DNA of 5,192 nt. Origin: Clostridiaceae bacterium. GTDB taxonomy: Bacteria; Bacillota; Clostridia; DSM-8532. A program made the position numbers and the translations under genes. Within the stretch, counting starts at the first letter, position 1. Every line of letters begins with the position of its first letter. The notes under the pieces are model-generated. The model was given only the letters and a program-made list of their open reading frames with translations, was not told the DNA's origin and did no database searches. Shown piece after piece: positions 1 to 5,192 of the stretch. The stretch spans positions 1 through 5,192 of the forward strand of contig DUSJ01000309.1 in NCBI GenBank assembly GCA_012842645.1. Reading direction: 5' to 3'.

Positions 1-1
1 C

Positions 2-919
2 TATGCAACTGTTATAGCAACTGCATCTGAAGGGTATTATGTGGCCAGCATGACCGGAACTGGCAATGACGAGTCTCCCGAAGGGGCTGAAAGTTATACA
101 TCCACATTCAAGATGAATGAGGACCGTAAAGTTAATGTAGTATTTGCAAAAAAGACGTATATAGTAAACGTTGAATCAGATAACCAGTTATGGGGTTCCG
201 TAGCAGTTAACGGCGGTACCAGCGCCACCGTGGAATACGATGGAAGTGTAACATTGACAGCAACGGCATCTGATGGATACAGATTTGTCGGATGGATGGA
301 AGGAAATAAGCTTATCAGTGACGAAACACCTTATGAACTTACCAATATAACGTCAAACCTTGACATAGTTGGTGTATTCGAAGAAGAACCTGCTGAGTCC
401 ACGCCCGAGCCTACGCCCTCACCCTCACCTGCACCCGTGACATATTATACCCTTAATGTTGAAGTTGAAGGGCCCGGAAGTGTTACTCCTGCATCAGGAT
501 CCTTTACGGCAGGCAACAGGGTTGTGCTGTTACCCACTGCAAACGAGGGAGCCCGGTTCGTAGGATGGTTCGGCGAGAACGGTTCTGAGGTTGATGCCAA
601 TAACGGTATAATTATGAATGGCAACAAGAATCTGATCGCCCGGTTTGAACTAATTGCTGCTGAAGAAGCAGAAGAAGAAACAGAAAATGTTGAAGAATTC
701 ACGGATGAAACCGTGCCGGAATCCGGGAATATAAATGACGCAGAGGAAGAAGAAGTAGTAGTAACTGAACAGGAAGTAACGGACCAGGAAGTACCGTACG
801 ATGGACCGGCTCTGCCGCAGACCGGCGGTATTCCGATGGAAGTCCTGATGGGAGCAGGATTAACACTCGTAACAGCAGGCTGCTCTTTACTGAAAAAGAA
901 GAAGGAAGATGAGGAATAA
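2..919 (+). CDS. LPXTG cell-wall-anchored surface protein with InlB-type B repeats (5' end outside the window)
   Basis: The reading frame is open from the left edge, so the GTG at 41 and ATG at 50 are internal codons and the true start lies upstream; 305 residues are visible. Seen in order: the end of one B-repeat-like module (2-154), a second (155-388, with GYRFVGW), a Pro/Ser/Thr spacer (389-442), a third module (443-658, with ARFVGW), an acidic Glu/Asp-rich stalk (659-808), the sorting signal LPQTG (812-826), a hydrophobic segment (about 830-892) and the tail KKKKEDEE before TAA. From family knowledge, modules of the form VTLTATASDGYRFVGW...F belong to the divergent InlB B-repeat / Flg_new group of extracellular beta domains, and LPXTG plus membrane segment plus positive tail is the class A sortase signal that links a protein to peptidoglycan. 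Acidic residues after the lysines are a small oddity. Ligand and function are unknown. A terminator follows 33 bases after the stop, so it is not cotranscribed with the str operon by default. Confidence 0.9.
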   Translation, partial: YATVIATASEGYYVASMTGTGNDESPEGAESYTSTFKMNEDRKVNVVFAKKTYIVNVESDNQLWGSVAVNGGTSATVEYDGSVTLTATASDGYRFVGWMEGNKLISDETPYELTNITSNLDIVGVFEEEPAESTPEPTPSPSPAPVTYYTLNVEVEGPGSVTPASGSFTAGNRVVLLPTANEGARFVGWFGENGSEVDANNGIIMNGNKNLIARFELIAAEEAEEETENVEEFTDETVPESGNINDAEEEEVVVTEQEVTDQEVPYDGPALPQTGGIPMEVLMGAGLTLVTAGCSLLKKKKEDEE

Positions 920-952
920 ATCCTTAGTTGTAAAAAGTAAAAACAAGCAGTG

Positions 953-996
953 AACGGTTCCATGTCTCACACCTCGAGACATGGAACCGTTTTTTT
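953..996 (+). terminator. Strong intrinsic terminator of the surface protein gene
   Basis: A perfect 16-bp stem has arms AACGGTTCCATGTCTC (953-968) and GAGACATGGAACCGTT (976-991) with a 7-base loop ACACCTC, and a run of seven T at 990-996. This is a textbook Rho-independent terminator, 33 bases after the surface protein stop codon. Its arms closely resemble the palindrome at 1324-1380, which suggests the terminator was derived from a dispersed palindromic element. Confidence 0.93.
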
Positions 997-1024
997 CTTG
1001 CAGTTTTAATTTAATAACATTTGA

Positions 1025-1057
1025 TGTGACATAATTGTGACAAATTATGGATATACT
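1025..1057 (+). promoter_or_regulatory. Tandem TGTGACA repeat next to a TATACT box (weak promoter or operator candidate)
   Basis: TGTGACATAATT (1025-1036) is followed directly by TGTGACAAATT (1036-1046), an 11-base direct repeat, one helical turn apart. TATACT at 1052-1057 resembles a -10 box, but the nearest -35-like GTGACA (1026-1031) gives a 20-base spacer, which is too long for a good sigma-A promoter. ATAATTGTGACAAATTAT (1031-1048) is also a poor palindrome. It could be an operator, a weak promoter for the decayed region downstream, or chance in AT-rich DNA. Confidence 0.2.
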
Positions 1058-1155
1058 TAAAACGGGACAAGTCATTATAGGGCAATACGATCACAACACG
1101 GCATACCCGAGAAGGAGCCCCGGTTTCTGTATACCGACAAAATTGTTGTGTGAGC

Positions 1156-1353
1156 TGGTTGATTCCGACAGCCGGAGCAGATGAAGAAGCAGAAGACGCA
1201 TCACAGGAAGAAGCATCCGAAGACGAACCCGTACCGATACCAAATACTTGATCGCAAATCCGGAATCAGAAAGAAGCAACACATTACCAGGACGTACTAT
1301 ATAACTGGCCAGCTCTTTTGCAGAAGACAGGGGGCGATTCAATGTCTCAACCG
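1156..1353 (+). pseudogene. Possible decayed 3' end of a second LPXTG surface protein gene
   Basis: In one frame, 1156-1248 reads WLIPTAGADEEAEDASQEEA and then SEDEPVPIPNT, an acidic Pro-containing stretch like the stalk of the intact upstream gene, ending at TGA 1249-1251. The same frame continues after that stop and at 1300-1335 gives YNWPALLQKTGG, which lines up with YDGPALPQTGG of the upstream gene, with one Leu for Pro and one inserted Lys; the shared residues mostly use different synonymous codons. A TGA stop follows at 1354-1356, and no membrane segment or Lys-rich tail follows. The 15-base string TGAAGAAGCAGAAGA occurs at 661-675 and again at 1182-1196. The TGGDS part lies inside the palindrome at 1324-1380, so part of the likeness may be chance. 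The upstream limit of the remnant cannot be set. Confidence 0.3.
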
Positions 1354-1380
1354 TGAGACAGAGAATCGTCCCTGTGTCTT
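1324..1380. repeat. Long imperfect palindromic element, related to the terminator at 953-996
   Basis: Arms pair as AAGACA/TGTCTT (1324-1329 with 1375-1380), GGGGC/GTCCC (1331-1335 with 1368-1372, one G-T), GATTC/GAATC (1336-1340 with 1363-1367), a 2x2 internal loop, then TGTCTCA/TGAGACA (1343-1349 with 1354-1360) around loop ACCG. The left-arm core matches the terminator left arm at 13 of 16 positions and the right-arm core at 12 of 16. There is no T run on either side, so it is not a canonical terminator. From memory, palindromes of the type GGACGGTTCTCTGTCTCA recur between genes in many Clostridia, and this looks like a member of that dispersed family; copy number in this genome is unknown from one window. 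Confidence 0.75.
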
Positions 1381-1406
1381 TGCCGTAACATTAGGTAAAA
1401 GTCAGC

Positions 1407-1436
1407 TTGACAATTTTAAATGGTCGGTGATACAAT
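1407..1436 (+). promoter_or_regulatory. Sigma-A promoter of the str operon
   Basis: A perfect -35 box TTGACA (1407-1412) and a -10 box TACAAT (1431-1436) are separated by 18 bases, with an extended -10 TG at 1428-1429 (TGATACAAT). Transcription should start near 1442-1444, giving a leader of about 70 bases before the L7Ae-like gene. It is the best promoter match in the window and lies just downstream of the palindromic element, so the str genes seen here need not depend on upstream transcription. Confidence 0.85.
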
Positions 1437-1441
1437 ATTTT

Positions 1442-1469
1442 AGCGTGCAAACGTGGAGGTTTGCATGTT
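1442..1469 (+). promoter_or_regulatory. 5' leader hairpin of the str transcript, covering an SD and ATG
   Basis: TGCAAAC (1446-1452) pairs with GTTTGCA (1459-1465) around the loop GTGGAG; with G-T pairs the stem extends to 1442 and 1469. It sits at the predicted transcript start. The loop and the 3' arm contain GGAGG (1455-1459) and an ATG (1465-1467), so the structure could mask the start of the small leader ORF. A short T-rich tail (1468-1471) is too weak to call a terminator. It may act as an mRNA-stabilising 5' hairpin. Confidence 0.5.
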
Positions 1470-1521
1470 TTATAGTGTTGCGCTCAGATTACGCGTATTC
1501 CGGAGGAATTATCGTGATTGA
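1465..1521 (+). CDS. Putative 18-residue Arg-rich leader peptide overlapping the L7Ae-like gene
   Basis: An ATG at 1465 preceded by GGAGG (1455-1459, five bases away) opens a frame encoding MFYSVALRLRVFRRNYRD, stopping at TGA 1519-1521. The frame starts inside the str leader and ends six bases inside the next gene, whose GTG is at 1514, so ribosomes finishing it would be placed over that start. Five of the 18 residues are Arg, each written with a different codon (AGA, CGC, CGG, AGG, CGT). I know of no described family for it. It could be a translational-coupling leader or a chance ORF; GGAGG motifs are common in this sequence. Confidence 0.3.
   Translation: MFYSVALRLRVFRRNYRD
1497..1509 (+). 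promoter_or_regulatory. Ribosome binding site of the L7Ae-like gene inside a small palindrome
   Basis: GGAGG (1502-1506) lies seven bases before GTG 1514 and decides that start. It sits in ATTCC-GGA-GGAAT, a 5-bp inverted repeat with a 3-base loop that could partly mask the site; the stem is short, so its effect is uncertain. Confidence 0.6.
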
Positions 1522-1759
1522 ACTGCTGAAAACCAGAGACAAGGTTATTGGCGCAAAGCAAACCAGGAAGCTTGCCGAACAGGGCAGGCTCAAAACGGTT
1601 TTTATAGCCAATGACGCCGACCAGAGGGTCGTGGGGCCAATAAAGCAGATTTGTGAGAGCAAAGGTATTACCGTTTACTATGTCGACACTATGAAACAGC
1701 TTGGAAAGGCGGCCGGCATCGATGTGGGAGCCGCCGTGGCAGGAATACTGGATAATTGA
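1514..1759 (+). CDS. rplGB: L7Ae-family K-turn RNA-binding protein (YbxF / RplGB type)
   Basis: The 81-residue product is a complete L7Ae/L30e/S12e/Gadd45-fold protein, close in length to the 82-residue YbxF of Bacillus subtilis. The RNA-contacting segment is visible at residues 12-30: IGAKQT, then RKLAEQGRLKTVFIANDAD, matching the Gly-x-Lys-Gln-Thr loop of YbxF. It is followed by YYVDTMKQLGKAAGIDVGAA, also conserved in the family. Members bind kink-turn RNA; YbxF is reported to associate with ribosomes, but its precise role is not settled, and older annotations call it 50S ribosomal protein L7Ae-like. The GTG at 1514 is chosen because of GGAGG at 1502-1506 and because the family N-terminus fits; the open frame farther upstream lies before the promoter. 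It is the first main gene of the transcript and sits 80 bases before rpsL, the usual Firmicutes place for this gene. Confidence 0.92.
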   Translation: MIELLKTRDKVIGAKQTRKLAEQGRLKTVFIANDADQRVVGPIKQICESKGITVYYVDTMKQLGKAAGIDVGAAVAGILDN

Positions 1760-1839
1760 CGGGATAGACGTATTATTACGCCATCGCGTATGAAGTACGA
1801 TATCTATAAACAATTCTGGTCAGGGAGGTGAAGCAGAGG

Positions 1840-2256
1840 ATGCCAACATTTAACCAGTTGGTCAGAAAGGGCAGAAAGAAGGTTTTGTACAAATCAACCG
1901 CACCGGCTTTGCAGACGGGTTTCAATACCCTGAAGAAGAGAGTCATCCATATGAGCTCTCCGCAGAAGAGAGGAGTTTGCACTGTTGTCAAGACAGTAAC
2001 CCCCAAGAAGCCTAACTCGGCTCTTCGCAAGGTTGCAAGGGTGCGCTTGACAAACGGAACCGAAGTGACCGCATACATTCCCGGTATCGGACACAACCTG
2101 CAGGAACATAGCGTTGTGCTGATAAGGGGCGGGCGTGTCAAGGATCTGCCAGGCGTAAGGTACCATATCATCCGCGGAACGCTGGATACAGCGGGTGTGG
2201 CCAACCGTATGCAGGGCCGTTCGAAGTATGGCGCAAAACGCGCGAAGAAAAAGTAA
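1840..2256 (+). CDS. rpsL: 30S ribosomal protein S12
   Basis: S12 lies at the decoding centre of the small subunit and helps control tRNA selection. The 138-residue product begins [14 protein letters not shown] and has the long Firmicutes loop (about residues 25-39) before SSPQKRG; it then shows [11 protein letters not shown] (54-64), [16 protein letters not shown] (83-98), [11 protein letters not shown] (99-109) and a basic C-terminus ([12 protein letters not shown]). Lys56 and Lys101, positions where changes give streptomycin resistance in B. subtilis, are both the sensitive residue. Asp102 is the equivalent of the beta-methylthiolated Asp of E. coli. The ATG at 1840 is preferred over the in-frame GTG at 1828, because that GTG is part of the Shine-Dalgarno AGGGAGGTGA (1822-1831) and S12 starts with MPT. 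It is cotranscribed with the genes on both sides. Confidence 0.98.
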   Translation: MPTFNQLVRKGRKKVLYKSTAPALQTGFNTLKKRVIHMSSPQKRGVCTVVKTVTPKKPNSALRKVARVRLTNGTEVTAYIPGIGHNLQEHSVVLIRGGRVKDLPGVRYHIIRGTLDTAGVANRMQGRSKYGAKRAKKK

Positions 2257-2406
2257 TTATCCATATACAGGACGAATCAACGTGTAAGACGTTGTTATCA
2301 TATAGATTCTAACGTTTTGCACTGACGAGCCCGGGGTAATCGGGCCGAGTACCTGTGATACCGGGTCTGTTGTACCCGCAGTTATCATGCAAAGGAGGGA
2401 AGAGGA
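2257..2406 (+). promoter_or_regulatory. Structured rpsL-rpsG intercistronic region, possible S7 autoregulatory site
   Basis: This 150-base spacer is long for a ribosomal protein operon and contains three consecutive short hairpins: CAACGT/ACGTTG (2278-2283 with 2289-2294), GCCCG/CGGGC (2329-2333 with 2341-2345) and CGGGT/ACCCG (2362-2366 with 2374-2378). The last ends 12 bases before the rpsG Shine-Dalgarno AAAGGAGGG (2391-2399). No T run follows any stem and no convincing promoter is seen. In E. coli, S7 represses translation of its own gene by binding the rpsL-rpsG spacer; a similar role here is inferred from position and structure only. Confidence 0.4.
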
Positions 2407-2877
2407 GTGCCAAGAAGAGGACATACACCAAAAAGGGATGTTTTGCCCGATCCTATTTACAATGATAAGATCGTTTCAAAGCTTATCAACACAATCATGA
2501 AGGACGGCAAGAAAGGTACAGCCCAGAAGATATGTTATGGTGCCTTCGACATAATCAGGGAGAAGACCGGCAAGAATCCCCTTGAAGTATTCGAAGAAGC
2601 AATGAATAACATTATGCCCGTACTTGAGGTCAAGGCAAGAAGAGTGGGCGGTGCTACCTATCAGGTCCCCATGGAAGTAAGACCTGAAAGGAGACAGGCT
2701 CTTGGTCTGCGCTGGCTTGTCGGCTTTGCCAGGAAGAGAAGCGAGCGTACCATGAAAGAAAGACTTGCCGCAGAAATACTGGATGCGACGAACAATCTTG
2801 GTGCGGCTGTCAAGAAAAAGGAAGATACTCACAAGATGGCCGAGGCCAACAAGGCGTTTGCTCATTACAGGTGGTAA
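2407..2877 (+). CDS. rpsG: 30S ribosomal protein S7
   Basis: S7 nucleates assembly of the 30S head by binding the 3' domain of 16S rRNA and sits near the E site. The product has the family's common length of 156 residues: [16 protein letters not shown] at the N-terminus, the signature region [18 protein letters not shown] (20-37), the beta-hairpin [20 protein letters not shown] (75-94), the basic helix [15 protein letters not shown] (106-120) and the ending [10 protein letters not shown]. The start is GTG at 2407, seven bases after AAAGGAGGG (2391-2399); no better start fits the conserved MPRRG. It follows rpsL after a structured spacer and precedes fusA by 48 bases. Nothing in the protein is unusual. 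Confidence 0.98.
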   Translation: MPRRGHTPKRDVLPDPIYNDKIVSKLINTIMKDGKKGTAQKICYGAFDIIREKTGKNPLEVFEEAMNNIMPVLEVKARRVGGATYQVPMEVRPERRQALGLRWLVGFARKRSERTMKERLAAEILDATNNLGAAVKKKEDTHKMAEANKAFAHYRW

Positions 2878-2925
2878 TTTTTATCGCAGCAAACATCGCA
2901 CCAATTAATCGGAAGGAGGGTATCG

Positions 2926-5007
2926 ATGCCCAGAGACTACAGCCTGGAAAATACACGAAACATAGGTATAATGGCACACATAGACGCAGGCAAAACCACC
3001 ACCACCGAAAGGATCCTGTTTTATACCGGACGTACCCACAAGCTGGGTGAAACCCATGAGGGCAACGCTACAATGGACTGGATGGAACAGGAGCAGGAAA
3101 GAGGTATCACCATTACTTCCGCTGCTACGACAGCTTACTGGAGAGACTGCAGGATTAATATCATCGACACGCCCGGACATGTTGACTTCACTGTTGAGGT
3201 TGAGCGGTCGCTGCGTGTGCTTGACGGTTCGGTAACGCTTTTCTGCGCTAAAGGCGGAGTAGAGCCCCAGACCGAGACCGTATGGAGGCAGGCAGACAAG
3301 TATGGCGTACCGCGTATAGCATATGTCAACAAAATGGATATAATGGGCGCCGATTTCTACAACGTCATCAGGATGATGAAGGAAAGGCTTCATGCCAATG
3401 CGGTCCCCATCCAGCTGCCCATAGGCAGGGAAGATCATTTTGAAGGCATAATCGACCTTGTCAAAAACAGGGCGTATTTTTACAGGGATGATCTCGGAAA
3501 GCAGATCGATGAAATGGATATACCTGAAGATATGAAGGCGCTTGCCGAAGAGTACAGGTTCAAGATGATCGAATCCATCGCGGAGCTTGACGAGGAACTC
3601 CTTACAAAGTACCTTGAAGGCGAAGAGCTGACCGAAGCCGAGATTAAAGCAGGAATCAGGAAAGCTACCATCACGAATAAAATAATCCCGGTTACCTGCG
3701 GTTCTTCATACAGGAACAAGGGCGTTCAGAAGCTGCTTGACTGTGTGGTGGACTACCTGCCGTCACCACTGGATATACCGGATGTGACAGGAGTAAAAAT
3801 GGATACCGGTGAGCCTGATTCAAGGCCGGCTTCGGATAATGCGCCGTTTTCGGCTCTCGCATTCAAGATCGTTTCCGATCCGTATGTCGGGAAACTTTCA
3901 TACTTCCGGGTTTACTCCGGAATGCTGAAATCAGGCTCCTATGTTCTGAACTCGACAAAGGACAAACGTGAAAGGATCGGACGTATCCTGATGATGCACG
4001 CCAATGACCGTACAGATATAGACACGGCTTACGCAGGAGATATTGCCGCAGCTGTGGGACTGAAGTACACAACCACGGGAGATACATTGTGTGACGAGGA
4101 TCATCCGATCATACTGGAGTCAATGGAATTCCCTGAACCGGTAATCAATATCGCCATTGAGCCGAAGACCAAGGCCGGCCAGGAAAAGATGGGCATTGCC
4201 CTGCAGAAACTGGCCGAAGAAGATCCCACGTTCAGGGTATATACCGACCAGGAAACGGGTCAGACAATCATCGCCGGCATGGGAGAACTGCACCTTGAAA
4301 TCATAGTTGACCGCCTGCTGAGGGAATTCAAGGTAGAGGCCAATGTAGGCAAACCCCAGGTTTCCTACAAGGAAACAATACGGAAAGCTGTCAGGGCTGA
4401 AGGCAAGTTCGTGCGTCAGTCCGGAGGCAAAGGCCAGTACGGCCATTGCGTTATCGAGATCGAGCCCCTTGAAGCAGGAAAAGGCTACGAGTTCGTTGAC
4501 AAGATTGTCGGCGGAGCTATCCCGAAAGAGTTTATACCGGCGGTCGACAGCGGTATTCGTGATGCCATGAACAGCGGCGTATTGGCCGGTTACCAGGTCA
4601 TAGACGTAAAGGTAACGCTGGTGGACGGGTCATACCATGAGGTCGACTCGTCGGAACTGGCATTCAAGGTAGCCGGGTCAATGGCTTTCAAGGAAGCCAT
4701 GAAGAAGGCCGATCCTGTGCTTCTTGAACCCATTATGAAGGTCGATGTGACCACTCCCGACGAGTATCTCGGAGATGTCATAGGCGACCTGAATGCCCGC
4801 CGCGGCAGAATTGAGGGGATGGACGCAATACCGGGAGCACAGAATGTGCATGCTTTCGTTCCGCTGTCCGAGATGTTCGGTTATGCCACCGACCTTCGTT
4901 CCAGGACCCAGGGACGTGCTGTGTATACCATGCAGCCGTCGCATTATGACCAGGTTCCCAGGAACATCCAGGAACAGATTACGGAAGGCAGGAGGCCGAA
5001 CGTATAA
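2926..5007 (+). CDS. fusA: Translation elongation factor G
   Basis: EF-G is the cytosolic GTPase that moves tRNAs and mRNA through the ribosome after peptide bond formation, and with ribosome recycling factor it also splits ribosomes. The 693-residue length is normal. GTPase motifs are intact: P-loop AHIDAGKT (17-24), [10 protein letters not shown] in switch I (59-68), DTPGH (81-85, catalytic His85), NKMD (135-138) and a CGSS G5-type loop (258-261). Domain II follows from about 290, domain III carries GMGELHLEI (451-459), domain IV begins near 480 with the SGGKGQYGH stretch (499-507), and domain V includes [17 protein letters not shown] (616-632). Phe88 and His456, sites linked to fusidic acid resistance elsewhere, have the usual residues. 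The ATG at 2926 is five bases after AAGGAGGG (2913-2920). [21 protein letters not shown] and [13 protein letters not shown] are typical of clostridial EF-G. It is the main canonical EF-G, not a tetracycline-resistance or RF3 relative. Confidence 0.99.
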   Translation: MPRDYSLENTRNIGIMAHIDAGKTTTTERILFYTGRTHKLGETHEGNATMDWMEQEQERGITITSAATTAYWRDCRINIIDTPGHVDFTVEVERSLRVLDGSVTLFCAKGGVEPQTETVWRQADKYGVPRIAYVNKMDIMGADFYNVIRMMKERLHANAVPIQLPIGREDHFEGIIDLVKNRAYFYRDDLGKQIDEMDIPEDMKALAEEYRFKMIESIAELDEELLTKYLEGEELTEAEIKAGIRKATITNKIIPVTCGSSYRNKGVQKLLDCVVDYLPSPLDIPDVTGVKMDTGEPDSRPASDNAPFSALAFKIVSDPYVGKLSYFRVYSGMLKSGSYVLNSTKDKRERIGRILMMHANDRTDIDTAYAGDIAAAVGLKYTTTGDTLCDEDHPIILESMEFPEPVINIAIEPKTKAGQEKMGIALQKLAEEDPTFRVYTDQETGQTIIAGMGELHLEIIVDRLLREFKVEANVGKPQVSYKETIRKAVRAEGKFVRQSGGKGQYGHCVIEIEPLEAGKGYEFVDKIVGGAIPKEFIPAVDSGIRDAMNSGVLAGYQVIDVKVTLVDGSYHEVDSSELAFKVAGSMAFKEAMKKADPVLLEPIMKVDVTTPDEYLGDVIGDLNARRGRIEGMDAIPGAQNVHAFVPLSEMFGYATDLRSRTQGRAVYTMQPSHYDQVPRNIQEQITEGRRPNV

Positions 5008-5019
5008 CAGGCGGACCAG

Positions 5020-5073
5020 GGTTCGCCCGAACCAGCCGGTTCACCTTAGACAAGCCAGGCGATTGACGGCTTG
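5020..5073 (+). promoter_or_regulatory. Mutually exclusive hairpins between fusA and tuf
   Basis: GAACC (5029-5033) can pair either with GGTTC on its left (5020-5024, loop GCCC) or with GGTTC on its right (5038-5042, loop AGCC), so two short stems compete for one strand. A further stem CAAGCC/GGCTTG (5051-5056 with 5068-5073, 11-base loop) follows. No T run is present, so this is not a canonical terminator. It may be a 3' stabiliser or processing site of the fusA mRNA, or a partial transcription block upstream of the tuf promoter. Confidence 0.4.
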
Positions 5074-5093
5074 CCTGCAAACTGTTGACACTA

Positions 5094-5122
5094 TTGATTT
5101 AAATAATTAATAATTGTATAAT
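5094..5122 (+). promoter_or_regulatory. Internal promoter for tuf
   Basis: TTGATT (5094-5099) and a perfect TATAAT (5117-5122) are separated by 17 bases in AT-rich DNA, giving a predicted start near 5129 and a leader of about 35 bases. A perfect TTGACA at 5085-5090 is nearby but is 26 bases from TATAAT; it could serve only with the poorer TAATAA at 5108-5113. A separate promoter would let EF-Tu be made in excess over EF-G, as cells need. Confidence 0.7.
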
Positions 5123-5144
5123 TTTGAATCATCAGTGATTCGAA
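5123..5144 (+). promoter_or_regulatory. Palindrome at the predicted tuf transcription start
   Basis: GAATCA (5126-5131) pairs with TGATTC (5136-5141) around loop TCAG, and the stem extends outward to TTTGAATCA/TGATTCGAA with one G-T pair. It begins directly after the TATAAT box and ends two bases before the tuf ribosome binding site. It could be an operator at the start site or, if transcribed in full by readthrough from fusA, an RNA stem beside the ribosome binding site. Confidence 0.4.
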
Positions 5145-5163
5145 TGAAGGAGGTTTATTCCAA

Positions 5164-5192
5164 ATGGCAAAGGCTAAATTTGAACGTACAAA
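5164..5192 (+). CDS. tuf: Translation elongation factor Tu (first ten codons only; runs off the right edge)
   Basis: ATG at 5164 follows the strong Shine-Dalgarno AAGGAGGT (5147-5154) with a nine-base gap. The visible residues MAKAKFERT, then an incomplete codon, match the conserved N-terminus of bacterial EF-Tu ([20 protein letters not shown]). EF-Tu is the GTPase that brings aminoacyl-tRNA to the ribosomal A site. Placement after fusA is the standard str operon order. None of the GTPase motifs is inside the window, so the call rests on the N-terminus and the gene order. Confidence 0.93.

Larger units (their letters stand above)
920..1513. other. Gene-poor interval between the surface protein gene and the str operon
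   Basis: About 600 bases without a convincing intact protein gene. It holds, in order, the terminator (953-996), an AT-rich patch with a tandem TGTGACA repeat (1025-1046), a stretch of unassigned sequence (1060-1155), a possible surface-protein remnant (1156-1353), a long imperfect palindrome (1324-1380), the str promoter (1407-1436) and the leader (about 1443-1513). The frame of the L7Ae-like gene stays open back to 1181, but that upstream part reads as a basic, low-complexity peptide (KKQKTHHRKKHPK) out of phase with the remnant. It has no ribosome binding site, lies upstream of the promoter and is most likely not translated. Confidence 0.7.

Noticed and set aside
41..52. GTG 41 or ATG 50 as the true start of the surface protein
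   Set aside because: The frame is open to the left edge and codes for the continuation of a B-repeat-like module (YATVIATASEGYYV), so the gene starts outside the window.
155..658. DNA repeats or CRISPR-like array in the surface protein region
   Set aside because: The repetition is at protein level between diverged beta modules; there are no regular short direct repeats with unique spacers anywhere in the window.
445..963. Minus-strand ORF opposite the surface protein
   Set aside because: Ser-rich shadow of the acidic and B-repeat coding sequence; its start lies in the terminator.
1091..1342. Minus-strand ORF of 83 residues in the gene-poor interval
   Set aside because: Leu-rich, low-complexity translation with no ribosome binding site or recognisable domain; it is the antisense of the acidic stalk-like remnant.
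1444..1471. Leader hairpin as a transcription attenuator
   Set aside because: Only four T follow the stem and the stem has G-T pairs; it lies so near the transcript start that termination there is unlikely.
1181..1513. In-frame N-terminal extension of the L7Ae-like gene starting at ATG 1181 (192-residue product)
   Set aside because: The extension lies mostly upstream of the str promoter, crosses the palindrome, has no ribosome binding site and reads as a non-protein-like basic sequence; the GTG at 1514 has a good SD and gives the normal family length.
1511..1537. K-turn (box C/D-like GTGATTGA plus CTGA) at the L7Ae-like start as an autoregulatory target
   Set aside because: The two motifs are too close to leave room for the stems a kink-turn needs, and no flanking helices pair; the idea rests on short common words only.
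1828..1839. GTG at 1828 as start of rpsL
   Set aside because: It is part of the Shine-Dalgarno itself, and S12 conservedly begins at MPT, which is the ATG at 1840.

Overview
The window carries the start of a bacterial str operon of Firmicutes (Clostridia) type, preceded by the 3' end of a sortase-anchored surface protein gene. The lineage rests on three things: an S12 of 138 residues with the long Firmicutes-type loop between the N-terminus and SSPQKRG, a clostridial-looking EF-G ([27 protein letters not shown]), and an L7Ae-like small protein placed before rpsL as in Bacillus and Clostridium. An LPQTG anchor and strong AGGAGG-type ribosome binding sites agree with this. I cannot name a genus.

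Layout: (1) 2-919, C-terminal part of a wall-anchored protein with InlB-type B repeats, a Pro/Ser/Thr spacer, an acidic stalk, LPQTG, a membrane segment and a Lys-rich tail. It is closed by a near-ideal intrinsic terminator at 953-996. (2) 997-1513, a gene-poor stretch. It holds traces that look like the decayed end of a second LPXTG gene (about 1156-1353), a long imperfect palindrome (1324-1380) clearly related to the terminator hairpin, the best promoter of the window (1407-1436), and a short structured leader with a possible 18-codon upstream ORF running into the first operon gene. (3) 1514-1759, L7Ae-family K-turn-binding protein; 1840-2256, rpsL (S12); 2407-2877, rpsG (S7); 2926-5007, fusA (EF-G). 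(4) 5008-5163, a spacer with alternative hairpins and a second promoter; then the first ten codons of tuf (EF-Tu) at 5164.

S12 and S7 are 30S subunit proteins, EF-G drives translocation and EF-Tu delivers aminoacyl-tRNA, so the operon couples synthesis of ribosome parts and elongation factors. All genes are on the plus strand. The protein-coding genes of the operon look intact and ordinary. What deserves a second look is non-coding: the paired palindromes, the surface-protein remnant, the putative leader ORF over the L7Ae start, the 150-base structured rpsL-rpsG spacer, and the fusA-tuf spacer. I found no clear evidence of a wholly new biological system here.
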